From Achromobacter sp. MFA1 R4 (GTDB taxonomy: Bacteria > Pseudomonadota > Gammaproteobacteria > Burkholderiales > Burkholderiaceae_B): a DNA stretch of 64,000 nt. The stretch is taken from contig NZ_LT707065.1 of assembly GCF_900156745.1 (NCBI RefSeq), positions 806,001 to 870,000 on the forward strand, written 5' to 3'. Each line of letters opens with the position of its first letter. The first letter of the stretch is position 1. The position numbers and the translations under genes were made by a program. Positions 8,320 through 16,556 of this stretch are shown in pieces. A model generated the notes under the pieces. The model ran no database searches. It had not been told where the DNA came from and was given only the letters and a program-made list of their open reading frames with translations.

Positions 8320-9834
8320 ATGACCTTTCTTTGCGCGTTGACTACCGGTTCCCTCCCCTCGCTGCACGAGCGCAGCGTGTCGCACGCGCTCACCGCTGAA
8401 GAAGCCCAGGCCACGCCGCTGGGCCAGGCGATCGCCCCGCTCGTGGCCGCGCATCCCGGCAAATCCGGCATCCATGCCCTGGCCCACCCCCACGACGCCT
8501 TCGCCGCGCGCATGATGCTGGCGCGCGCGGCCGAACGCAGCCTGGATGTGCAGTACTACATCTGGCACGACGACATGACGGGCACCATGCTGCTGGAGGC
8601 CCTGCACGACGCGGCCGACCGCGGCGTGCGGGTGCGCCTGCTGCTGGACGACAACGGCACGTCCGGGCTGGACCAGACGCTGTCCGCGCTGGACGGCCAT
8701 CCGAACATCGACGTGCGGCTCTACAACCCTTTCGCGGTGCGCTGGCCCAAGCCGCTGGGCTACCTGACGGATTTTTCCCGCCTGAACCGCCGGATGCACA
8801 ACAAGTCGTTCACCGCGGACAACCAGGCCACGATCGTCGGCGGGCGCAACATCGGCGACGAGTATTTCGGCGCCACCCATGGCGTGCTGTTCACGGACCT
8901 GGACGTGCTGGCCATCGGCGCGGCGGTCGGCGACGTGTCGGCGGACTTCGATCGGTATTGGAGCAGCGATTCCGCGTATCCGGTGTCTGGCCTGCTCAAG
9001 AAGGCCGCTTCCAACGAGCTGGACGAGCTGGAGGCCGACGCGGCCACGGTCGAACGATCGCCCGAAGCCGCCGCGTATGCGCAGGCCATGCGCGAGCTGC
9101 CGTTCATACGCCAGTTGCTGCGCGGCGAACTTCCCATGGAGTGGACGCAGACGCGCATGGTCAGCGACGACCCGCGCAAGACGCTGGGCACCGCGCCGCG
9201 CGAAGCGATGCTGCCGCACCAGCTGCAGGACATCCTGGGCGTGCCGGCCAAGGCGCTGGTGCTGGTGTCGCCCTATTTCGTGCCCACGGCGGCGGGCACG
9301 CGCGCGTTCGCCAACATGGCGCGCAATGGCGTCAAGGTGCGGGTGCTGACCAATGCGCTGGAAGCGACCGATGTCGCGGTCGTGCACTCGGGCTACGCCA
9401 AGCGCCGCAAGGACCTGCTGGCCGCCGGCGTCGAGCTCTACGAAATGAAGCGGATGGCCCAACCCGTCGAGCGCAACAGGGGATTGGGGCCTTTCGGCAG
9501 TTCGGGCTCCAGCCTGCACGCCAAGACCTTTGCCGTGGACGGCGAGCGCGTGTTCGTCGGCTCGTTCAACTTCGACCCCCGCTCGGCGCGCCTGAACACC
9601 GAACTGGGCTTTGTCATCAACAGCCCGACGCTGGCGCGGCACATCGAGGACACGTTCGACGACGAGCTTGCCCGCACCGCCTACCGCGTGCGGATCGACG
9701 AGATGGGCAAGCTCTACTGGCTGGACACGCGCGACGGCCAGACCGTGCGCCACGACCGCGAGCCGGGCGCCACGCTCTGGCAGCGCCTGACGGTGTGGAT
9801 CGCGTCGCGGCTGCCGCTGGAGCCTTTGCTGTAA
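8320..9834 (+). CDS. Phospholipase D family protein (cardiolipin synthase-like)
   Basis: A 504-residue protein with two HxK(x)4D motifs: H-N-K-S-F-T-A-D beginning at His160, followed by G-G-R-N-I-G-D-E-Y, and H-A-K-T-F-A-V-D at His400, followed by G-S-F-N-F-D-P-R-S. This is the paired active site of PLD superfamily transphosphatidylases and hydrolases. The length and G-G-R-N-I form match cardiolipin synthase C-like proteins (ClsC/YmdC), which act on membrane phospholipids; YmdC-type activity needs a partner protein and none is adjacent. The N-terminus is only weakly hydrophobic. Confidence 0.87.
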   Translation: MTFLCALTTGSLPSLHERSVSHALTAEEAQATPLGQAIAPLVAAHPGKSGIHALAHPHDAFAARMMLARAAERSLDVQYYIWHDDMTGTMLLEALHDAADRGVRVRLLLDDNGTSGLDQTLSALDGHPNIDVRLYNPFAVRWPKPLGYLTDFSRLNRRMHNKSFTADNQATIVGGRNIGDEYFGATHGVLFTDLDVLAIGAAVGDVSADFDRYWSSDSAYPVSGLLKKAASNELDELEADAATVERSPEAAAYAQAMRELPFIRQLLRGELPMEWTQTRMVSDDPRKTLGTAPREAMLPHQLQDILGVPAKALVLVSPYFVPTAAGTRAFANMARNGVKVRVLTNALEATDVAVVHSGYAKRRKDLLAAGVELYEMKRMAQPVERNRGLGPFGSSGSSLHAKTFAVDGERVFVGSFNFDPRSARLNTELGFVINSPTLARHIEDTFDDELARTAYRVRIDEMGKLYWLDTRDGQTVRHDREPGATLWQRLTVWIASRLPLEPLL

Positions 9835-9911
9835 GACTGGCAACAAGCGGAGTGGCCCGCCCGCGCGCAAGGCGTAGACTGGACACGGATTTCAGACATT
9901 TTCCGCCCGCC

Positions 9912-10625
9912 ATGACCAAGACGCCCGCCGACGCCCTGCTCGCGCAGTGGGACTGGAGCCGCGCCGCCGCCGACCTGGATGCGCACGGCCACGCCATCCT
10001 GCCCGCCCTGTTGACGCCCGCCCAATGCGCCAGCCTGTCCGACGCCTACGGCGCGGACGAACGCTACCGCAGCCGGACCGTGATGGCGCGCCACGGCTTC
10101 GGCCGGGGCGAGTACAAGTACTTCCGCTACCCCTTGCCCGACCTGCCCCGGCAGTTGCGCGGCGGGCTGTATCCGCACCTGGCGCCGATCGCCAACCGCT
10201 GGAACCGGCAGATGGGGATCGATGTGCAATACCCCGCCGACCATGCGTCATTTCTGGCGCGCTGCCACGCGGCCGGCCAGCGCCGGCCGACGCCGCTGAT
10301 CCTGCAATACGGACCGGGCGACTACAACTGCCTGCACCAGGACCTGTACGGCGAACACGTTTTTCCCTTGCAGGTGGCCGTGCTGCTGTCCCGGCCTGGC
10401 GTGGATTTCACCGGCGGCGAATTCGTCATGACCGAAACCGGCAGCCGCGAGCAGCGCGCCGACGTCCTGCCCCTGCAACAGGGCGATGCCCTGGTCTTTA
10501 CCGTGAACCAGCGCCCGGTGCCCGGCGCGCGCGGCTGGCGCCGAGTGGCCATGCGCCATGGCGTCAGCGAACTGCGCTCGGGGCGGCGCCACACGCTGGG
10601 CCTCATCTTCCACGACGCGGTGTGA
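9912..10625 (+). CDS. 2OG-Fe(II) oxygenase, putative DNA-damage related
   Basis: A 237-residue protein with a complete iron site: His142-x-Asp144 (L-H-Q-D-L-Y-G) and distal His216 (M-R-H-G-V-S), with Arg225/226 downstream to hold 2-oxoglutarate (S-G-R-R-H-T-L-G). The P-G-V-D-F-T-G-G-E-F block is typical of the family annotated as an oxygenase acting on damaged DNA (DUF2086 type, from memory). Only one base separates its stop from alkB, so they form an operon and probably share a role in alkylation repair. A degenerate paralogue lies at 17402-18070. Confidence 0.85.
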   Translation: MTKTPADALLAQWDWSRAAADLDAHGHAILPALLTPAQCASLSDAYGADERYRSRTVMARHGFGRGEYKYFRYPLPDLPRQLRGGLYPHLAPIANRWNRQMGIDVQYPADHASFLARCHAAGQRRPTPLILQYGPGDYNCLHQDLYGEHVFPLQVAVLLSRPGVDFTGGEFVMTETGSREQRADVLPLQQGDALVFTVNQRPVPGARGWRRVAMRHGVSELRSGRRHTLGLIFHDAV

Positions 10626-10626
10626 C

Positions 10627-11286
10627 ATGACCCCGACCCTGGATCTTTTTGGCGGCGACGATCCCGCCCAGCACGGGCGCGTGGCGCTCGGCCCGCAGTC
10701 GGTGGTGCTGCGCGGCTATGCGCTGCCGGCGGTGGAGGCGCTGCTGGCCGGCGTGGATGCCGTGACCGCGCAGGCGCCTTTCCGGCAGATGGTGACGCCG
10801 GGCGGCTACACGATGTCGGTGGCGCTGACCAACTGCGGCGAACTGGGGTGGACCACGGACGCCCGCGGGTATCGCTACAGCCGCATCGACCCGCAGACCG
10901 GCCAACCTTGGCCCGCGATGCCGGACGCCTTCAGGCAACTGGCGCAGGACGCGGCGCGGGAGGCCGGCTTTCCCGGTTTCTCGCCGGATGCGTGCCTGGT
11001 CAACCGCTACGAGCCCGGATCGCGCCTGTCGCTGCACCAGGACCGCAACGAACGCGATTACGGCGCGCCCATCGTGTCCGTTTCGCTGGGCATGCCGGCC
11101 CTGTTCCTGTTCGGTGGCGACGAGCGCGGGGACAGGGCCGCCCGGGTGCCGCTCTTTCACGGCGACGTCGTCGTCTGGGGCGGGGTGGACCGGCTGCGCT
11201 TTCATGGCGTCATGCCCTTGAAAGACCTGCCGCATCCGCGCCTGGGCAGCCGGCGCATCAATTTCACCCTGCGCAAGGCGGGCTAG
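10627..11286 (+). CDS. alkB: DNA oxidative demethylase AlkB
   Basis: A 219-residue 2OG-Fe(II) dioxygenase that removes methyl groups from 1-methyladenine and 3-methylcytosine in DNA. Visible AlkB hallmarks: N-R-Y-E-P-G-S-R-L-S-L-H-Q-D containing the H-x-D iron ligands, P-I-V-S-V-S-L-G, the distal His in R-F-H-G-V, and the final R-R-I-N-F-T-L-R with the two 2OG and substrate arginines. The length matches E. coli AlkB (216). The start at 10627 follows the preceding oxygenase stop by one base, consistent with translational coupling. No ada gene is adjacent. Confidence 0.95.
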   Translation: MTPTLDLFGGDDPAQHGRVALGPQSVVLRGYALPAVEALLAGVDAVTAQAPFRQMVTPGGYTMSVALTNCGELGWTTDARGYRYSRIDPQTGQPWPAMPDAFRQLAQDAAREAGFPGFSPDACLVNRYEPGSRLSLHQDRNERDYGAPIVSVSLGMPALFLFGGDERGDRAARVPLFHGDVVVWGGVDRLRFHGVMPLKDLPHPRLGSRRINFTLRKAG

Positions 11287-11409
11287 CCGGCGCCGCGCAC
11301 CGGCCCCGCGATCCCGCGGTCCGCCACGCAATACGGGTTCGCCGCGTCTGGCGGCGGGAACGCGCCGGCCCTACTATGGCGCTCCCCTCGCCCCGCCCCT
11401 CGGAGCCCC

Positions 11410-12423
11410 ATGCGTACCCGCACTGCCCGCGCCCTGCTTTGCGCCCTGCTTTTCGCCCTGATCCGCGCGCCTGCTCTCGCGGCCGCGCCGCCTGCCGTCG
11501 TCGAAAACTCCCTGGGCATGACATTCGTGCCCGTGCCGGCCGGCACGTTCCAGATGGGCAGCGACGAGACGCCCCAGGCGCTTGCCGCCGCTTATCCCCA
11601 CTATCCGCCCGACCGCTACGCCCAGCTCTCGGACGAAGCGCCGGTGCACACCGTGCGCATTACCCGGCCGTTTTATCTGGCGCGCACCGAAGTCACCGTG
11701 GGCCAGTTCAGGCGTTTCATCGAAGCCTCCGGCTACGTCCCGGAGTCTGAAGCCGACGGCACGGGCGGCTATGGCTATAACGCCGCCTACGACCCCGAAA
11801 CCTCCGCCTCCGGCGACGCCTTCGAAGGCCGAGACCGCCGGTACTCCTGGCGCAATCCCGGCTTTGCGCAGGACGACGATCACCCCGTGGTGAACATCAG
11901 CTGGAACGACGCCATGGCGCTGGCGCAGTGGCTGACCCGAACCGAAGGCCGCGTCTACCGGCTGCCCACCGAGGCCGAATGGGAATATGCCTGCCGCGCC
12001 GGCGCCCGCACGCGCTACCAGAACGGCGACGACCCGGCCGGGATGCCCGACGTGGGCAATGGCTTCGACGCGGACGCCGCCCCCCTGTGGCCGACATGGC
12101 AGGTCTACGCCTCGTCCCGCCGCGACGGCAACACATTCACCGCGCCGGTCGCCCGCTACGCCCCCAACGCGTTCGGCCTGTACGACATGCACGGCAACGC
12201 CTGGGAATGGGTCTCGGACTGGTACGGCGAGGACTACTACGCCAACTCGCCGACCGACGACCCGCAAGGCCCGGCCACCGGCAACGTGCGCGTGCGCCGC
12301 GGCGGCTCCTGGCACACCTGGGCGCTGTACACCCGCGCCTCGTACCGCAACTGGAATACACAGGAAACGCGCTATCCGCTGGTCGGGATGCGCCTGGTGC
12401 GCGAGGCCGACCCGGCCGATTGA
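11410..12423 (+). CDS. Exported SUMF1/FGE-fold protein lacking the catalytic cysteines
   Basis: A 337-residue protein with a signal peptide (M-R-T-R-T-A-R-A then a hydrophobic core, cleavage near A-L-A-A-A). The rest is a SUMF1 domain: F-Q-M-G-S-D, E-V-T-V-G-Q-F, R-L-P-T-E-A-E-W-E-Y-A-C-R-A-G, D-M-H-G-N-A-W-E-W and R-G-G-S-W. True formylglycine-generating enzymes carry Cys residues just after the G-G-S motif; here it reads G-G-S-W-H-T-W-A-L-Y-T-R-A, with none. So sulfatase activation is unlikely and no sulfatase is nearby. A periplasmic structural or ligand-binding role is possible. Confidence 0.87.
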   Translation: MRTRTARALLCALLFALIRAPALAAAPPAVVENSLGMTFVPVPAGTFQMGSDETPQALAAAYPHYPPDRYAQLSDEAPVHTVRITRPFYLARTEVTVGQFRRFIEASGYVPESEADGTGGYGYNAAYDPETSASGDAFEGRDRRYSWRNPGFAQDDDHPVVNISWNDAMALAQWLTRTEGRVYRLPTEAEWEYACRAGARTRYQNGDDPAGMPDVGNGFDADAAPLWPTWQVYASSRRDGNTFTAPVARYAPNAFGLYDMHGNAWEWVSDWYGEDYYANSPTDDPQGPATGNVRVRRGGSWHTWALYTRASYRNWNTQETRYPLVGMRLVREADPAD

Positions 12424-12484
12424 CGATAAAAGGCTGCCCGGTGGGTTAGCATGGCCGCACGATCCATTTGAAGAGAAACCTGAC

Positions 12485-12877
12485 ATGCATACGCTGGGCC
12501 GTCTCGTCCTGCTTGTGAACGACTACGACACCGCCATCGCCTTCTACCGGGACAAGCTCGGCATGGAGGTTTTTGTCGACATGCCTGTCGGCCAGCAGCG
12601 CTATGTGCACCTGCGCCTGCACGATCAGCCCGCGGTCGGCGTGTGGCTGCTGCAGGCCCAGACGCAGGCGCAGCGCGACCGCGTGGGCGACCAGACCGGC
12701 GGCCAGCCGGTTGGGGTGTTCTACACCGACGATGTGCTGCGCGACCATGCCCAGTTCGCGGCCAAGGGGGTGCGCTTCACCCGCGACCCCGTGCAAGAGG
12801 AAACCGCGGCCTACGCCCACTTCATCGACCTGTACGGCAACGAGTTCGTGCTGGTCCAGTTGAAGCAGCCGGCCTAG
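12485..12877 (+). CDS. VOC family protein (glyoxalase/bleomycin-resistance fold)
   Basis: A 130-residue protein with the paired beta-alpha-beta-beta-beta units of the vicinal-oxygen-chelate fold: L-G-R-L-V-L-L-V-N-D-Y-D-T-A-I-A-F-Y near the N-terminus and F-I-D-L-Y-G-N-E-F-V-L-V at the end, the latter carrying a Glu where these proteins bind metal. Members are dioxygenases, isomerases or drug-binding proteins. It lies 15 bp upstream of an AraC gene on the same strand, so they are probably co-transcribed. The substrate is unknown. Confidence 0.87.
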   Translation: MHTLGRLVLLVNDYDTAIAFYRDKLGMEVFVDMPVGQQRYVHLRLHDQPAVGVWLLQAQTQAQRDRVGDQTGGQPVGVFYTDDVLRDHAQFAAKGVRFTRDPVQEETAAYAHFIDLYGNEFVLVQLKQPA

Positions 12878-12892
12878 CGCCGGGGTCCGGAC

Positions 12893-13702
12893 ATGGCGCG
12901 CCAACCGTCACGCCAGGACTGGATCCGGCGCGCCGCGCCTTCCAGCCGCCTGGAGCGCATCGAGGCCTATTTCGGCGGCCATGGCTACGACATGCACCGC
13001 CACGACACCTACGCCATCGGGCGCACGCTGGCGGGTGTGCAGAGCTTTCACTACCGGCGCGGGCTGCGGCACAGCCTGCCGGGCGGCACCCTCGTGCTGC
13101 ATCCGGACGAGGCCCACGACGGCCAGGCCGGAACCGAGGCCGGCTTTCACTACCGCATGATCTACGTGGAGCCGGCCCTCATCCAGCAGATCCTGGGCGG
13201 CCGGCCGCTGCCTTTCATCCGCGACGGCATCAGCGACGATCCCCGGCTGTACGCGGCCAGCGACGCCCTGCTGCAGGCCACGGGCCAGGCTATCGATCCG
13301 CTGCAGGAGGACGACGCCCTCTTCGAACTGGCCCACGCGCTGTGCGCGGCCGCAGGCCGCAAGACGGGCCGGCGCCTGCCCGACCATGCCGCGGCCGAGC
13401 GCGCACGGCAGTACGTGCACGCCTCGCTGGGCCAGGCGATCACCTTGGACGACCTGGCGCGCGCGGCGGGCGCCGACCGCTGGCGCCTGTCGCGCGATTT
13501 CCGCGCGCTGTTCGGCACCAGCCCCTACCGCTACGTGATGCTGCGCCGCCTGGACCTTGCGCGCCGCCTCATCGCGGCGGGCAGCCCGCTGGCGCAGGCC
13601 GCGGCGGACGCCGGATTCACCGATCAAAGCCACCTCACGCGCCGCCATGTGCAGGCGTATGGCATGGCGCCCGACCGCTGGCGGCGGATGCTGCGGGCCT
13701 GA
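12893..13702 (+). CDS. AraC family transcriptional regulator
   Basis: A 269-residue protein: an N-terminal AraC-binding cupin (M-H-R-H-D-T-Y-A-I-G, then H-P-D-E-A-H-D-G) and a C-terminal double HTH (I-T-L-D-D-L-A-R-A-A-G-A-D-R-W-R and A-D-A-G-F-T-D-Q-S-H-L-T-R-R). It shares subfamily features with the truncated AraC protein at the window start. Likely target: the VOC gene just upstream or the cupin gene just downstream (inference from position). Confidence 0.9.
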   Translation: MARQPSRQDWIRRAAPSSRLERIEAYFGGHGYDMHRHDTYAIGRTLAGVQSFHYRRGLRHSLPGGTLVLHPDEAHDGQAGTEAGFHYRMIYVEPALIQQILGGRPLPFIRDGISDDPRLYAASDALLQATGQAIDPLQEDDALFELAHALCAAAGRKTGRRLPDHAAAERARQYVHASLGQAITLDDLARAAGADRWRLSRDFRALFGTSPYRYVMLRRLDLARRLIAAGSPLAQAAADAGFTDQSHLTRRHVQAYGMAPDRWRRMLRA

Positions 13703-13795
13703 CGCGCGGCGCCGCCAAAACCTGCTCGATCGTACAAGACGGCCCCCCGTCGCGGGCGTATCGTGAGGGCTTTCCCACCCCACGGCGACGCCCCC

Positions 13796-14164
13796 ATGCC
13801 TTCCCCGCACCCCATCAATCTTGCCGCCAAGCTGGCGCTGATCCAGGAACACTGGATGCCCAAGGTCATCGCCGAGATGAACGACTACCAGTTCAAGCTC
13901 GTCAAGCTGCAAGGCGAGTTCGTCTGGCACGCGCATGCCGACACGGACGAGACCTTCATCGTCATCCAGGGCCGGCTGCGCATCGCGCTGCGTGACGGCG
14001 AGATCGACCTGGGCCCCGGCGAAATGACCGTGATTCCCAAGGGCGTGGAGCACAAGCCCTGTGCGCCCGAGGAAGTCCAGGTCATGCTGATCGAGCCGCG
14101 CGGCGTGGTCAACACCGGCGACCAGGGCGGGCCGCGCAGCGCGCCCAACGACGTATGGATCTGA
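13796..14164 (+). CDS. Small cupin domain protein
   Basis: A 122-residue single cupin barrel. Motif 1 is W-H-A-H-A-D-T-D-E-T-F-I-V-I-Q-G, supplying two His and a Glu metal ligand; motif 2 is P-G-E-M-T-V-I-P-K-G-V-E-H-K-P, supplying the last His. All four usual metal ligands are therefore present. There is no signal peptide. It could be an isomerase, a dioxygenase or a binding protein. The start is the ATG at 13796; an in-frame GTG at 13763 would add 11 residues but has no better ribosome site. Confidence 0.85.
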   Translation: MPSPHPINLAAKLALIQEHWMPKVIAEMNDYQFKLVKLQGEFVWHAHADTDETFIVIQGRLRIALRDGEIDLGPGEMTVIPKGVEHKPCAPEEVQVMLIEPRGVVNTGDQGGPRSAPNDVWI

Positions 14165-14221
14165 ACGTCGGCCTTTGCTAAGGTGGGACCCGGATAAATA
14201 AGGCCCGCATCCATGAGGTCC

Positions 14222-14300
14222 GGGTATTTGAGACTGGGGTATTTGAGGCCCAGTACGTTCGCCCCCGATGCGCAAGGCCATAACACGCAAGGCCAGAACA
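14222..14300. repeat. Two sets of 15-bp-period direct repeats upstream of an SDR gene
   Basis: gggtatttgag occurs at 14222-14232 and 14237-14247 (15-bp period). Then cgcaaggccataaca (14271-14285) is followed directly by cgcaaggccagaaca (14286-14300), 14 of 15 identical. The second pair ends just before the SDR ribosome site. The region between cupin and SDR is otherwise non-coding. Confidence 0.65.
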
Positions 14301-14310
14301 GGAGAAAACC

Positions 14311-15057
14311 ATGTCCAAAGTCATGCTGGTCACAGGCGGCAGCCGCGGCATCGGCGCCGCCGTCGCCAAGCTGGCCGCCCGCCGCGGCTACGCGGTGGGC
14401 GTCAACTATCACGCGAATGCCGATGCCGCCCAGGCCGTCGTGGACGAGATCCAGCGCGGCGGCGGCACGGCCATCGCCATCCAGGGCGACGTCGCGCAGG
14501 AAGATCAGGTGATGCGCATGTTCCGCACGCTGGATGAGCGCCTGGGCAGGATCGATGCGCTGGTCAACAACGCCGGCATCCTGGAAAAGCAGATGCGCGT
14601 CGAGGAAATGGACGCCGCCCGCCTGCACCGGGTGCTGTCCACCAACGTCGTCGGCGCCTTCCTGTGCGCGCGCGAAGCGGTGCGGCGGATGTCGCCGCGC
14701 CATGGCGGCCAGGGCGGCGCCATCGTCAATGTGTCCTCGGCCGCGGCGCGCCTGGGCTCCCCGAATGAATACGTGGACTACGCGGCGTCCAAGGGCGCGA
14801 TGGACACGCTGACCATCGGCCTGTCCAAGGAAGTCGCGCCCGAAGGCATCCGCGTGAACGGCGTGCGCCCCGGCACGATCTACACCGAGATGCACGCCAG
14901 CGGCGGCGAACCCGGCCGCGTCGACCGGCTCAAAAGCGTGATTCCCCTGCGCCGCGGCGGCACCGTCCAGGAGGTGGCCGGCGCAGTCATGTGGCTGTTC
15001 TCGGACGAGGCCGGCTATACCAGCGGCTCGTTCATCGAGGTATCGGGCGGCAGTTGA
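14311..15057 (+). CDS. SDR family oxidoreductase (glucose 1-dehydrogenase/FabG-like)
   Basis: A 248-residue classical SDR: cofactor motif T-G-G-S-R-G-I-G at the N-terminus, N-N-A-G, the catalytic S-S-A and Y-A-A-S-K, and the C-terminal G-S-F-I-E-V-S-G-G-S. The residue pattern after the glycine motif (N-Y-H-A-N) suggests NADP preference (inference). A strong AGGAG lies 7 bases before the ATG. The substrate is unknown. It is convergent with the MgtC-like gene. Confidence 0.9.
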   Translation: MSKVMLVTGGSRGIGAAVAKLAARRGYAVGVNYHANADAAQAVVDEIQRGGGTAIAIQGDVAQEDQVMRMFRTLDERLGRIDALVNNAGILEKQMRVEEMDAARLHRVLSTNVVGAFLCAREAVRRMSPRHGGQGGAIVNVSSAAARLGSPNEYVDYAASKGAMDTLTIGLSKEVAPEGIRVNGVRPGTIYTEMHASGGEPGRVDRLKSVIPLRRGGTVQEVAGAVMWLFSDEAGYTSGSFIEVSGGS

Positions 15058-15062
15058 ACGGG

Positions 15063-15581
15063 CTACTTGCCGCCCGTCGAGATCACGCTCTTATCCTGCC
15101 CGGCGGAAATGCGCGCCTCGACGCGGCGCAGCACGGCCAGCACGAACAGGGCAATCAGGGTGCTGACCAAGGCGGTGGCCTCGCGCCCCATGCCCGCGGC
15201 CACGCCGATGGCGGCCGTCATCCAGATGCTGGCCGAGGTGGTGAGACCGTGGATTTCACGCTCTTGCCCCAGCTTGATGATGGCGCCCGCGCCCAGAAAG
15301 CCGATGCCGGCGATGACGCCCTGCAGCACGCGGCTCAGGTCGCCGACGTCCATGCCGCCCTGCAGCGGCACCAGCACGAAGATCGCCGCGCCCAGCGCCA
15401 CCAGCATATGCGTGCGCAAGCCGGCGGCCTTGCCTTTGAGTTCGCGCTCGTAACCCAGCAGACCGCCCAGCAGGACGGCCATGCCCAAACGGAGCACGAT
15501 GCGCGTCGCCTCGCCCACGTCGGGGATGTCGGCGAATTCGCTACGCACCGTGGTCCAGATTTCCAGCCAGATTTCCGCCAT
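15063..15581 (-). CDS. MgtC/SapB family membrane protein
   Basis: A 172-residue protein starting M-A-E-I-W-L-E-I-W, with four or five hydrophobic helices. Family hallmarks are L-L-G-G-L-L-G-Y-E-R-E, G-L-R-T-H-M-L-V-A-L-G-A, G-I-G-F-L-G-A-G-A-I and the L-T-T-S-A-S-I-W motif. MgtC proteins act in the inner membrane and in pathogens support growth at low Mg2+ and in macrophages, partly by modulating ATP synthase. This form lacks the C-terminal cytosolic domain of Salmonella MgtC, so it is closer to SapB/YhiD. Confidence 0.9.
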   Translation of the reverse strand: MAEIWLEIWTTVRSEFADIPDVGEATRIVLRLGMAVLLGGLLGYERELKGKAAGLRTHMLVALGAAIFVLVPLQGGMDVGDLSRVLQGVIAGIGFLGAGAIIKLGQEREIHGLTTSASIWMTAAIGVAAGMGREATALVSTLIALFVLAVLRRVEARISAGQDKSVISTGGK

Positions 15582-15751
15582 CGACGATTCCTTGGAGCCG
15601 TGAAGCACCGAGCATAGCAGGCGGCGCGGCGATCGCGGCGGACGTCCCGCGTGTCTGATTCTGTCGCATCTCGGGCCGACACGGCACCGCTCATCCGGTT
15701 TACAACTCCTGCATGGCCGCGCCGGCCGGCGCGCATCGACAGGAGTTCCAC

Positions 15752-16534
15752 ATGGACTTGCAGCTGGCGGGTAAACGCGTGCTCATCACGGGCGCTTCCA
15801 AGGGCATCGGCCTGGCCTGCGCGATCGCCTTCGCGCGGGAAGGCGCCGAGCCGATACTGGTCGCGCGCGACGATGCCGCCTTGCATGGCGCCACCGCGGC
15901 GATCCGCGAGCAGACGGGCCGGCAGGCCGATGCGGTCACGCTGGACCTGGCCCAGCCCGGCGCGGCGGAACGCCTGTGCAAAGAAGCCGGCCCCGTCGAC
16001 ATCCTGGTGAACAATGCGGGCGCGGTGCCGGGCGGGGCGCTGGACCAGGTGCAGGACGAACGCTGGCGCGCGGGGTGGGAACTGAAGGTGCACGGTTACA
16101 TCGGCCTGGCGCGCCATTACTACCCCCGGATGCGCGAGGCGGGGTCGGGCGTCATCGCCAACATCATCGGCATGGCGGGCTCGGCCCCGCGCGCCGACTA
16201 TATCTGCGGCGCGGCGGCCAACGCCTCGCTCATCGCGTTCACGCGGGCGCTGGGCGGGGAGTCGCCGCGCCACGGCGTGCGGGTGTTCGGCGTCAACCCG
16301 TCGCGCACGCGCACCGACCGCGTGCTGACCTTGGCGCGGCAGCGCGCGCAGGCGCGCTGGGGCGATGAATCGCGCTGGCAGGACACGCTGTCGGACCTGC
16401 CTTTCGGGCGGCTGATGGAGCCGGCCGAGGTGGCCGACATGATCGTGTTCGGGGCCTCGCCCCGCGCGGGCTATCTGAGCGGCACCGTGATCGACCTGGA
16501 CGGCGGCGAGCAATACGCCCCGCACGGGCGCTGA
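15752..16534 (+). CDS. SDR family oxidoreductase
   Basis: A 260-residue SDR: T-G-A-S-K-G-I-G cofactor motif, N-N-A-G. The usual catalytic serine region reads I-I-G-M-A-G, and the Y-x3-K position reads Y-I-C-G-A-A-A-N: the lysine is replaced, so the active site is atypical. AGGAG lies 7 bases before the ATG. The same replacement is seen in short-chain dehydrogenases of aromatic or terpene pathways, so function is uncertain. It is convergent with the HAD gene. Confidence 0.87.
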   Translation: MDLQLAGKRVLITGASKGIGLACAIAFAREGAEPILVARDDAALHGATAAIREQTGRQADAVTLDLAQPGAAERLCKEAGPVDILVNNAGAVPGGALDQVQDERWRAGWELKVHGYIGLARHYYPRMREAGSGVIANIIGMAGSAPRADYICGAAANASLIAFTRALGGESPRHGVRVFGVNPSRTRTDRVLTLARQRAQARWGDESRWQDTLSDLPFGRLMEPAEVADMIVFGASPRAGYLSGTVIDLDGGEQYAPHGR

Positions 16535-16556
16535 GGCCCGCGCCGGCCGGCTGGCG

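Noticed and set aside
14213-14310. Small ORF spanning the 15-bp repeats
   Set aside because: It has no ribosome site and runs into the SDR gene in another frame; the repeats explain the pattern better.
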